NCBI RefSeq assembly: GCF_015277775.1 | Contig: NZ_CP063849.1 | Span: 2,418,001-2,482,000 of the forward strand | DNA length: 64,000 nucleotides | Reading direction: 5' to 3' | Source of the DNA: Paludibaculum fermentans | GTDB lineage: Bacteria > Acidobacteriota > Terriglobia > Bryobacterales > Bryobacteraceae | Part shown: piece after piece, positions 40,535 through 51,268 of the stretch | Layout: every line of letters begins with the position of its first letter | How positions within the stretch are numbered: the first letter of the stretch is position 1 | Made by a program: the position numbers and the translations under genes | Notes under the pieces: generated by a model | Told to the model about the DNA's origin: nothing | The model's input: the letters and a program-made list of their open reading frames with translations, nothing else | Databases searched by the model: none

Positions 40535-41581
40535 ATGACTACCAGATCGCCCGTTCGGTTGAAGGACATCGCAAAAGATCTGAACCTTTCCGTGGTGACG
40601 GTTTCCAGGGCTCTCCAGAATCGGAGGGATATCAGCACTGAAACGAAAGAGCGCGTCATGCAAAGGGTTCGGGAGTTGAACTACGAGCCGAATCTTGCCG
40701 CCCGCACCCTGGCAACAGGCCGCACGTATTCGATCGGGTTGGTGGTTCCATCGTTTCTGCACGGCTTCTTTGCTGAAGTCGCAAAGGGCATCGTGGATGC
40801 GCTCCGGCCGAAGGGGTATGGATTGCTGATCGCCACTTCCAACGCGGATGCTGAACTCGAAAAGCGAGAAACCGAGCATCTTCTGGCCCGGCAGGTGGAT
40901 GCGCTGATCCTGGCTTCCGTCCAGCACTCGCCGGAATTCTTTGAGGAGATTCAAGCACGAGGCTCAGCGTGCGTACTGGTCGACAGGAAATTGCCTGGCT
41001 TGCGGGCGAACCATGTGGGCACCGATGACGTCGAGATTGGGCAAATTGCGACGCAGCATCTGGCCGGGCAGGGTTGCCGGAGGATTGCACATATTCGCGG
41101 GCCGGAGATCAGCACCGCGGCCGGCCGGCTGGAAGGCTACCAGTCCACTCTCCGTAAGTTCGGCCTGCCGCTGGGCCCGGAACTGATCGCAACGGCCGCG
41201 GCGGAGGACAGCAGCGCGGAGGAGCGCGGACGGAGAGCGATGACCCAACTGCTGAGCCTGCGGCCCCGTCCTGACGGAGTTTTTGTCTTCAACGACGCAT
41301 TTGCCGTGGGTGCGATGGGCGCGATCCTGGCAGCCGGACTGCGCATCCCGGCGGACATCGCGGTGGTTGGCTGCGGGAACGCACGCTGGACCCACCTGCT
41401 GCGGGTTCCGCTGACCACCGTAGATCAGGGCGCCATCAAGATTGGGGAGTTGGCGGCGAAGATGGCGATGAAACTAGTGGTCGAGGTAGCGTCTCCAAGT
41501 ATCCGGGATACGTTCGTTCCCGTGAAACTGGTCGTCCGGGAATCAAGCCTCAGGACGCCGGCGGTGGCCAGCATCCACTGA
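40535..41581 (+). CDS. LacI-family transcriptional regulator
   Basis: 348 residues from the ATG at 40535 (GAAGGAAC about 8 nt upstream). N-terminal HTH and hinge: VRLKDIAKDLNLSVVTVSRA, RELNYEPNLAARTLATGRT. The periplasmic-binding-protein-like sensor domain follows with IGLVVPSFLHGFFAEVAKGI, LLARQVDALILAS, IAHIRGP and the C-terminal DGVFVFNDAFAVGAMGA and LTTVDQ. The effector is probably a sugar. It is divergent from the DUF4091 operon and convergent with the malectin regulator, so control of the operon and itself through the intergenic dyad is plausible, although that dyad lacks the central CG typical of LacI operators. Confidence 0.93.
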   Translation: MTTRSPVRLKDIAKDLNLSVVTVSRALQNRRDISTETKERVMQRVRELNYEPNLAARTLATGRTYSIGLVVPSFLHGFFAEVAKGIVDALRPKGYGLLIATSNADAELEKRETEHLLARQVDALILASVQHSPEFFEEIQARGSACVLVDRKLPGLRANHVGTDDVEIGQIATQHLAGQGCRRIAHIRGPEISTAAGRLEGYQSTLRKFGLPLGPELIATAAAEDSSAEERGRRAMTQLLSLRPRPDGVFVFNDAFAVGAMGAILAAGLRIPADIAVVGCGNARWTHLLRVPLTTVDQGAIKIGELAAKMAMKLVVEVASPSIRDTFVPVKLVVRESSLRTPAVASIH

Positions 41582-41624
41582 GCATCCCGTGGGACATCAG
41601 GGTTCCTCGAAGGGGCGGCTCAGT

Positions 41625-43151
41625 TCAGTTGGCCTCTTCCAGGACTTCAATCCCATTTACGCAGGGCATGCCCTCCACCGGAACGAAGGTAAGGACAATC
41701 TTGCCCTGGGCGGTGGGGCGAACGCCCGTGAACGTCCGATCCAAAGGCCGGCCTTCCCCGCCCGCCTCCTTCATGATGTCGAAGTTCCTGAGCAGGGCGA
41801 CTCCGTTGCAGTAGACGTCAAAGACACGGCTGCCCGGCCCGCCGACTCCGGTATTGCGCGGCCCGTAGTGGCCTTCGTTGAACTTCAAGCCGACGCGATA
41901 GCGGCCGGCCGCCACGGGTATGGAGTAGGAGAAGTGCCCCCACCGTTCGCTGGTGTAGAGGGCGACGTCGGGCTGGATGGAGTTGCCGGCCTGGGCCGGG
42001 TTCGTGTTGCGGACCAGGGCGTTTCCGCCCATGAAGTAGGAGTCGGCCTGCCACTGCTGTCCGGCGGAGTCCTGCCAGGAGGAGGTCCAGCCGGCCCGGA
42101 TGCGGACGGGCCTTACCTTGCCGGGGGCGGCCGGCAGCAATTCGATGGCGCTGAGCATGGCCGTGCCCCGTTGCGGCGCGAAACTGAGGTGGAGCAAGCC
42201 GTCCGGCGCCGGCGCGACGTCTCGGAAGATGCGTTCGTCGGCGATATTGGCGCCCGCGGCGTCGGCCACCACGTCAAAGAAGTTGAGGATCCGGCTGCCG
42301 TTGGCGGACACCTGGAAGATGCGCTGCCCGTCCCCGCTGGACTCGGCGCTGATCAGGTCAGAGAGGCCGGTCTCGGCGAAATGAAGGTGAAGTTCATATT
42401 TGCCCGGGTCGAGGGGGATGTCGTACCGGAAGTCGCCCTGGCGCATGTGGCGGTAGATGTCGGGATCGAGCGTTCGAAGAACCTTTTCGGCGGGACGAAC
42501 AAAGACCGTGCCACCAGAGAAGAAGCGGTCTGGCCCCCAGGTGCGGCCGCTGCGGTCGACGTACGCGCTATTGGAGCCGACAATGATCCTCACTGCGCCG
42601 CCGGCCGCGGCGACGGGGAAGGACGGGGACGAACTGGAGGCGGTCCGGTTATCGGGCGTGGAAGACTTGGCCGAGCGCCACTGCCAGAGGGCGACTCCTC
42701 CGGCAACCACCAGGAGGGCCAAGCCGCCGGCGATGGCCAGGCGGGGGAGAGGTTTCGGCGCGGCGGGGATCTCGGGCTCCGCCGACGGAGGTTCCCACCG
42801 GAACTCGGCCTTGTAGGAGCCCGGGGGTAGTTCGATCCTGACCGGATGGGCGGAGCCGTTTTCGGAATGGTACTGCTGGGCGAGTTTCTTGCGGATCTCG
42901 TTGGCGGTGACACGGACGACGGTGTGCTGGCTGGGGTCGAAGGCAGGCGGCAACTGGAAGAGGTCCACGCCGATGGAGCGTTCCTTCAGGGCGTCACCGG
43001 GGCCGGTGAGAGTCTGCTCGACCACATGCTTGAGGAAGTCCCGGCAGCGCTTGCTGGTTCGAAACGCAGGGCTCTCCAGCAGACGGCCGAGCTCCGTCCG
43101 GACGGCCTGCTGTTCCGACTCGCTGAATCCGATCCCTTCGCTTTCGCCCAT
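41625..43151 (-). CDS. Membrane-anchored wHTH regulator with two periplasmic malectin domains
   Basis: 508 residues from the ATG at 43151; an ATG at 43172 is also possible and neither has a good ribosome-binding site. Residues ~10-115 form the winged-helix domain common in acidobacterial one-component regulators (CRDFLKHVVEQTLTGPGDAL, KERSIGVDLF, VVRVTANEIRKKL, RIELPPGSYKAEF). One transmembrane helix at ~138-158 (AIAGGLALLVVAGGVALW). Then two malectin-like carbohydrate-binding domains, ~186-335 and ~345-505, each with the DRxFxGG or DSYFMGG start and ADEG/NAIEL-type ends. It probably senses glycans outside the membrane and controls transcription directly. It is divergent from the esterase/GH9/GH51 operon. 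Confidence 0.85.
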   Translation of the reverse strand: MGESEGIGFSESEQQAVRTELGRLLESPAFRTSKRCRDFLKHVVEQTLTGPGDALKERSIGVDLFQLPPAFDPSQHTVVRVTANEIRKKLAQQYHSENGSAHPVRIELPPGSYKAEFRWEPPSAEPEIPAAPKPLPRLAIAGGLALLVVAGGVALWQWRSAKSSTPDNRTASSSSPSFPVAAAGGAVRIIVGSNSAYVDRSGRTWGPDRFFSGGTVFVRPAEKVLRTLDPDIYRHMRQGDFRYDIPLDPGKYELHLHFAETGLSDLISAESSGDGQRIFQVSANGSRILNFFDVVADAAGANIADERIFRDVAPAPDGLLHLSFAPQRGTAMLSAIELLPAAPGKVRPVRIRAGWTSSWQDSAGQQWQADSYFMGGNALVRNTNPAQAGNSIQPDVALYTSERWGHFSYSIPVAAGRYRVGLKFNEGHYGPRNTGVGGPGSRVFDVYCNGVALLRNFDIMKEAGGEGRPLDRTFTGVRPTAQGKIVLTFVPVEGMPCVNGIEVLEEAN

Positions 43152-43172
43152 GCTCTGGTCTGGGCGAATCAT

Positions 43173-45925
<2,753 letters not shown>

Positions 45926-45941
45926 AGCGGTGGAGATAGGC

Positions 45942-47525
45942 ATGAAGACTCTGTGTACCCTATTGATTCTGTTGAGTCCAGGCTTGTTGCCGGCGGCGCC
46001 GGCGCCCGTGAAGGTCGAGGGGGGCCTGGTGCAGGGGGTCGCCGACGGGAATCTGACCGTATATAAGGGTATTCCGTTCGCGGCACCGCCAGTGGGCGAA
46101 CTGCGCTGGCGCGCTCCGCGTCCGGTGAGCGGATGGCAGGGGGTCCGCGACGCCACGCAATTTGCGCCCGGATGTATCCCGGGGATGGGTGGACCACCCG
46201 CCGGCGGCGTGAGCGAAGACTGCCTGTACCTGAACGTCTGGACGCCGGCCAAGTCGCCGAAGGACCGGGTTCCGGTCCTCGTCTGGATTTACGGCGGGGG
46301 CTTCAATGCCGGGGCCACCTCGGTGCCGGACTATAGCGGCGAGAAGCTGGCAAAACGGGGTGTAGTCCTGGTTAGCATCGCTTACCGGGTTGGCATTCTC
46401 GGCTTCTTTGCACATCCGGAGCTGAGCGCGGAGTCGCCGCAGCACGTCTCGGGCAACTACGGAATGTTGGACATGGTCGCCGGGTTGCAGTGGATCCAGA
46501 AGAACATCGCGGCCTTTGGCGGAGATCCGAAACGGGTCACGATCTTCGGGGAGTCGGCGGGTGGGATCGCAGTGAGCATGTTGAGCGCTTCTCCGCTGGC
46601 AAAGGGACTGTTTCACGGCGCGATCTCCCAAAGCGGCGGTTCCTTTGGCCCCTCCAGCCTGACGCCCGTGCCTGGCGAGAACATGCGGGTGCTGGCGGAC
46701 GCGGAAGTGTCGGGCGCCGAGTTTGGAAAGTCGGCGAACGCGCCGTCGCTTCAGGCGCTGAGGGCGCTGAACACGACCCAACTGGCCGAAGCGGCGCGGC
46801 GGCAGCGAGGCATGGCCTGGCCGATTGTGGACGGCTGGGTGATTCCAGATGATCAGTACCGGCTCTACGAATCGGGCCAGTTCAACGACACGCCGATCCT
46901 GGTGGGTTACAACTCCGACGAAGGCGCGAGTTTCTCGCCGGCCCGCACTCCGGAAGATTACATCGCAGGGGTGAAGAAGCGCTATGGTCCGTTCGCGGAC
47001 CGGCTGCTGCAGGCCTATCCGACAGAGGCAAGCTCGGTGCCGAAGACCGCCCGGGACCTGATGCGGGACTCCGCTTTCGGCTGGCAGACCTGGGCTTGGG
47101 CGAGGCTACACTCATCCCGCGGCAAAGGCAAGGCTTACTACTACTACTTCGACCAGCACCCCGAGTATCCGGCGGGTTCGCCGCAGGCAGGGCACGGTTC
47201 TCCACACGGCGCCGAGGTGGTTTATGTCTTCGAGCACCTGGAGAATGTGCGGCGGAAGGTGACCGACGAGGACCGGCAGATCTCGGATGCCATGGCGGCG
47301 TACTGGACGAACTTCGCCAAGCACCTGCGGCCGGACGGCGAGGGGCTCCCCTCGTGGCCCGCGTTCAGCGACAGGAATCCCGTGGTCATGTACTTCGCGG
47401 GCAAACCACATACGGGGCCGGTGCCCAGCGAGCAGTCGCTGCGGGTACTGGATGGCTACTTCGCGTGGAGAAGGAGTCCGGAGGGTGCGGTGACGAAACC
47501 GCCGGAGCGCAAAACCGCGCATTGA
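45942..47525 (+). CDS. Secreted type-B carboxylesterase
   Basis: 527 residues from the ATG at 45942 (GGAG 6 nt upstream). Signal peptide MKTLCTLLILLSPGLLPAA. Carboxylesterase type-B signature: YKGIPFAAPPVGELRW, SEDCLYLNVWTP, the oxyanion loop YGGGFNAGA, nucleophile elbow GESAGG, acid Glu in NSDEGASFS and catalytic His in GSPHGAEVVYVF. It hydrolyses carboxylic esters, possibly acyl groups on plant polymers given the operon. Full length for the family. Placed 16 bp behind the second CE1 gene and 42 bp before GH9. Confidence 0.94.
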   Translation: MKTLCTLLILLSPGLLPAAPAPVKVEGGLVQGVADGNLTVYKGIPFAAPPVGELRWRAPRPVSGWQGVRDATQFAPGCIPGMGGPPAGGVSEDCLYLNVWTPAKSPKDRVPVLVWIYGGGFNAGATSVPDYSGEKLAKRGVVLVSIAYRVGILGFFAHPELSAESPQHVSGNYGMLDMVAGLQWIQKNIAAFGGDPKRVTIFGESAGGIAVSMLSASPLAKGLFHGAISQSGGSFGPSSLTPVPGENMRVLADAEVSGAEFGKSANAPSLQALRALNTTQLAEAARRQRGMAWPIVDGWVIPDDQYRLYESGQFNDTPILVGYNSDEGASFSPARTPEDYIAGVKKRYGPFADRLLQAYPTEASSVPKTARDLMRDSAFGWQTWAWARLHSSRGKGKAYYYYFDQHPEYPAGSPQAGHGSPHGAEVVYVFEHLENVRRKVTDEDRQISDAMAAYWTNFAKHLRPDGEGLPSWPAFSDRNPVVMYFAGKPHTGPVPSEQSLRVLDGYFAWRRSPEGAVTKPPERKTAH

Positions 47526-47567
47526 GAGTCCAACCTTACTTGAAAGTTGATTGAGTCAGGCAATTTT

Positions 47568-50108
47568 ATGTTCCAGCAATTACGAGCAGCCCTAGGGGTC
47601 GCGCTGATCCTCTGCATTTCCCTGTCCGGCGCGGATTTCACCATGAAGGTGACCGAGAGCGGCTACCTGGATACCCAGGGCTTTAGCGTCATCCTTTATC
47701 AAAGTACGTTTCATCCGATCTTCCTCGACCAGAAGACCACCGCCATGGAGATGATTCTGCATGGCCAGCGGATTGCGACGAATGGGGATGTGCGGCTGCT
47801 AGCCACTCCTGAGCAGTGGGACCAGGTGGCGCAGTTGAAGGGGAAGCAGGCCGACAAGGAGAACAACCGGTTGACGGCTACCTTGTCCTATCCCGACTAC
47901 CAACTGGATTACCGCGTGGAGGTGACCGCCGAGCCGGGCGGAGTGCGCGTGAGCGTGAATCTCGACAAGCCGCTGTCCGAGAAACTGGCGGGCCGGGCGG
48001 GGTTCAATCTCGAGTTCCTGCCCTCGGCGTATATCGGGAAGAGCTACGCCCTGGACGGCAAAACGTTCGGAGTGTTTCCGCGCAGTCCCGGGGATCCGAT
48101 GGAGAAGGTGGCGACCTCGGCCGATGATCCAAAGCGGCTGCCCTATCAGCGGGAGTGGGACGAAGCAAGAGGGTATCTGCAGCCGCGGCCCATCGTCACC
48201 GGGCAGAGCATCACGATGGCCGTGGAGGATCCACTCTACAGGATTACCGTGCAGTCAGAGAACGGTCCATTGGGTCTGTACGATGGGCGCAATCGGGCCC
48301 AGAATGGCTGGTTTGTGCTGCGCTCGATGATTCCGGCAGGCAAGACCGAAGGCGCGGTGGTGTGGCACATCCGGCCGGACGTGATGCCGAACTGGACGCG
48401 CCCGCCGATGATCGCGCACAGCCAGGCCGGGTATCCTCCGAACTTTCCGAAGTCCGCCATCCTGGAACTGGATCCGAAGTTCAAGGGGCCGGGCACGGCC
48501 AAGGTGATGAGGCTGTCGGAAGACGGCACCTATAAGCAGGTGTTCGAAGGCCCGATCGCGGCGCGCGTTCCGTGGTTGCGCTACGAGTATGCAAAGTTCG
48601 ACTTCTCGCCGGTGAAGGATCCCGGGCTGTATGTAATTGAGTACGGTGGCCAGCGAACCGAGTTGTTCCCTATCGGGAAAGACGTCTACAGCAAGTCCTG
48701 GCAGCCGAGCCTGGACACCTACCTGGCAGTGGCGATGGACCACGTTTCCGTGCGCGAAGGGTACCGGTTGTGGCACGGCGTCTCGCACCTGGACGATGCC
48801 CGGCAGGCGCCACCGAACCAGCAGCATTTCGACGGGTGGTCGATGGGTCCGAATCTCGACTCGCCGTATAAGCCCGGCGACCATATTCCGGGATTGAATG
48901 TCGGCGGATGGTATGACGCTGGGGACTTCGACATCCAGACCCGCAGCCAGTTCTCGGTGATCCAGGATCTGGCGCTGGCGCACCGGGAGTTTGGGCTGAA
49001 GTGGGATGAGCTGACTGTGGATTGGAAAGCACGTTCGGTGGAGTTGCACCGTCCGGATGGGGTTTCGGACACGGTGCAACAGGTGAAGCACGGCGTGCTG
49101 CAGGTGCTGGCTCAGATTAAGGCGGTGGGCCACACATTCCCAGTGATTGAAGAGCCGACCCTGCGTCAGTACACGCATCTCGGCGATGGCGCCTCGAAGA
49201 CGGATGGACGGATCTATTCTGAGAAGCTCGGCCCGCATGAGGTGGACGGCAATTTCTCGGGCAATCCGGATGACCGGTGGGCATTCACCACGAAGTCGGC
49301 AGGAATGCAGTATGGCGCGGCGGCCTCCCTGGCGGCCGCGGCTCCGGTGCTGAGAGGGTTCGACGACGCCTTAGCCAAGGAGTGCCTGGATACCGCGGTG
49401 AAGATCTGGGAGGACGAGCATGCGAACCCGACGCCCAGCGTCAGCCGTCCCGGGTCCTTCACACCACCGGCCGCGATGCTGGCGGGCGAGGAGTGGAATG
49501 CGGCAGTGCAACTGCTGATTGCCACGAACGGGGGAGAAGCTTACAGGAAGCGGGTAATGGAGATGTTCCCGACCGTGTCGCAACGGTTCGGGTTTGGCGC
49601 CTGGTCCGCGGTGCACATCCTCCCGTTCATGGATGGCGAGTTTAAGAAGCAGTTCGAGGCAGCCACGAAGACCTACGTGGAGCAGTTGGACAAGGAACTG
49701 GCGGCGACGCCGTTCGGAGTGCCGCCGAGCCGGGGCACGTGGGGCGGTTCGGCCGCGGTGATCGATCTTGGCGTGCGGATGTACTTCCTGCACAAGGCGT
49801 TTCCGGAGATCGTGAGCAAGGACTATACGTTACGCGCCGCGAACTACATCCTGGGCACGCATCCGGTGTCGAGCACCTCCTATGTGTCGGCGGTCGGCAC
49901 GAGTTCGAAGCTGAAGGCGTACGGCAACAACCGGGCCGACGGCTCGTTCATTCCCGGCGGCGTGATCCCGGGCTATATCGTCATCCGGCCGGATTTCCCG
50001 GAGTGTATCGACGACTTCGGCTTCCTGTGGTTTGAAAACGAGTACATTGTCGGCGTGGCCAGCAGGTGGATCCTGGCGGCCAATGCGGCGGACGCACTGG
50101 TCCGGTAG
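47568..50108 (+). CDS. Secreted GH9-family glycoside hydrolase (endoglucanase-like)
   Basis: 846 residues from the ATG at 47568; a TTG at 47547 is possible. Signal peptide QLRAALGVALILCISLSGA. A long N-terminal beta region is followed by an Ig-like CelD_N domain (IAHSQAGYPPNFPKSAILEL, LYVIEYGGQRTELFPIG). The (alpha/alpha)6 barrel shows GLNVGGWYDAGDFDIQT, the conserved DAGD with the catalytic base Asp, and near the C-terminus FENEYIVGVASRWI, where the Glu of NEY (~825) is the likely catalytic acid. GH9 cleaves beta-1,4-glucans and some are exo-acting glucosidases. This member is divergent in the N-terminal 250 residues, so the substrate could be a hemicellulose. Confidence 0.88.
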   Translation: MFQQLRAALGVALILCISLSGADFTMKVTESGYLDTQGFSVILYQSTFHPIFLDQKTTAMEMILHGQRIATNGDVRLLATPEQWDQVAQLKGKQADKENNRLTATLSYPDYQLDYRVEVTAEPGGVRVSVNLDKPLSEKLAGRAGFNLEFLPSAYIGKSYALDGKTFGVFPRSPGDPMEKVATSADDPKRLPYQREWDEARGYLQPRPIVTGQSITMAVEDPLYRITVQSENGPLGLYDGRNRAQNGWFVLRSMIPAGKTEGAVVWHIRPDVMPNWTRPPMIAHSQAGYPPNFPKSAILELDPKFKGPGTAKVMRLSEDGTYKQVFEGPIAARVPWLRYEYAKFDFSPVKDPGLYVIEYGGQRTELFPIGKDVYSKSWQPSLDTYLAVAMDHVSVREGYRLWHGVSHLDDARQAPPNQQHFDGWSMGPNLDSPYKPGDHIPGLNVGGWYDAGDFDIQTRSQFSVIQDLALAHREFGLKWDELTVDWKARSVELHRPDGVSDTVQQVKHGVLQVLAQIKAVGHTFPVIEEPTLRQYTHLGDGASKTDGRIYSEKLGPHEVDGNFSGNPDDRWAFTTKSAGMQYGAAASLAAAAPVLRGFDDALAKECLDTAVKIWEDEHANPTPSVSRPGSFTPPAAMLAGEEWNAAVQLLIATNGGEAYRKRVMEMFPTVSQRFGFGAWSAVHILPFMDGEFKKQFEAATKTYVEQLDKELAATPFGVPPSRGTWGGSAAVIDLGVRMYFLHKAFPEIVSKDYTLRAANYILGTHPVSSTSYVSAVGTSSKLKAYGNNRADGSFIPGGVIPGYIVIRPDFPECIDDFGFLWFENEYIVGVASRWILAANAADALVR

Positions 50109-50153
50109 GCGCGATCAACGGTCCAATCAACAACCAAACTTATGAGGTTCAGC

Positions 50154-51221
50154 ATGCAGAAGATTCTTTCCCGTGTTGCAATGATCGCGCTGGGGCTGGC
50201 GGTTTTGGCTCCGGCGCAGGTCAAAACAGAAGTGCCACCGGTGGAGCCCACCGCCAAACCGGTGACCGTCGAGCCGATCAAGATTCACGGCACGGCGTTG
50301 GAGGGCAATCTGGAGGCGAACGCGGTCGACCGCGATGTACTGGTCTTCCTGCCGCCCAGCTATGCAAAGGAGAAGAAACGGCGCTACCCGGTGGTGTATG
50401 CGCTGCACGGCTACAGCATCGGGGCCGAGCAGTGGTCGAAGGAGATTCACGTTCCGCAGACGATCGAGGGCGCGTTTGTTAAGGGGGCCCAGGAGATGAT
50501 CGTGGTGCTGCCCGATTCGAAGACGGTCCACAACGGGTCGATGTACTCGAGTTCAGTGACTACGGGCGACTTTGAGCAGTTCATCGCGAAGGACGTGGTC
50601 GCCTACATCGACGCGCACTACCGGACGATTCCAAAGAGGACGAGCCGCGGCCTGGTGGGGCATTCGATGGGCGGATACGGCGCGAGCCGAATCGGCATGA
50701 AGCATTCCGACGTATTCGGCAGCCTGTATATCATGAGCCCGTGCTGCATGTCGCCGCGCGGCGGCGGACCGGCGAATCCGGCGATGGAGAAGGCCCTGGC
50801 GGCGGTGAAGTCACCGGCGGACTCGGCGACGCTGCCGTTCGGCTTGAGAGCGCAGCTCGCTACCGCCGCCGCATGGTCACCGAATCCGAAGAATCCTCCG
50901 CTGTACCTGGACCTGCCGACGAAAGACGGCGTGGCCCAGCCGGACGTGATGGCCCGTTGGACGGCGAATGCTCCGCTGGCGTTTGTGCACCAGTACATCG
51001 GGAACCTGAAGATGTACCGGGGGATTTCGATGGACGTGGGCGACCAGGATGGCCTGAAGAACGACGCGACCAAGCTGCACGAGGTGATGGATACGTACGG
51101 GATTGCGAACAGCTTCGAGATCTACTCCGGCACCCACACGAGCGCGGTGGCGGTACGGTTCCAGAATTACGTCATGCCGTTCTTCAGCAAGAACCTGTGC
51201 AGCGGAACGAGTTGCCAGTGA
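50154..51221 (+). CDS. CE1-type secreted esterase (third of the operon)
   Basis: 355 residues from the ATG at 50154, with GAGG just upstream; an ATG at 50142 is also in frame. Signal peptide ILSRVAMIALGLAVLAPAQ. No E-set domain, unlike the first two esterases. Alpha/beta hydrolase core: RDVLVFLPPSYAKEKKRRYP, VVYALHGYSIGAEQW, nucleophile elbow GHSMGG, acid region MDVGDQDGL and catalytic His in YSGTHTSAVAV. This pattern matches esterase-D/feruloyl-esterase-like proteins. Located 45 bp after GH9 and 47 bp before GH51. Confidence 0.9.
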   Translation: MQKILSRVAMIALGLAVLAPAQVKTEVPPVEPTAKPVTVEPIKIHGTALEGNLEANAVDRDVLVFLPPSYAKEKKRRYPVVYALHGYSIGAEQWSKEIHVPQTIEGAFVKGAQEMIVVLPDSKTVHNGSMYSSSVTTGDFEQFIAKDVVAYIDAHYRTIPKRTSRGLVGHSMGGYGASRIGMKHSDVFGSLYIMSPCCMSPRGGGPANPAMEKALAAVKSPADSATLPFGLRAQLATAAAWSPNPKNPPLYLDLPTKDGVAQPDVMARWTANAPLAFVHQYIGNLKMYRGISMDVGDQDGLKNDATKLHEVMDTYGIANSFEIYSGTHTSAVAVRFQNYVMPFFSKNLCSGTSCQ

Positions 51222-51268
51222 CGCGGCGGGCCTATTGACAGGAAGTGCAGTTGAATTGGAGTTTTGAC

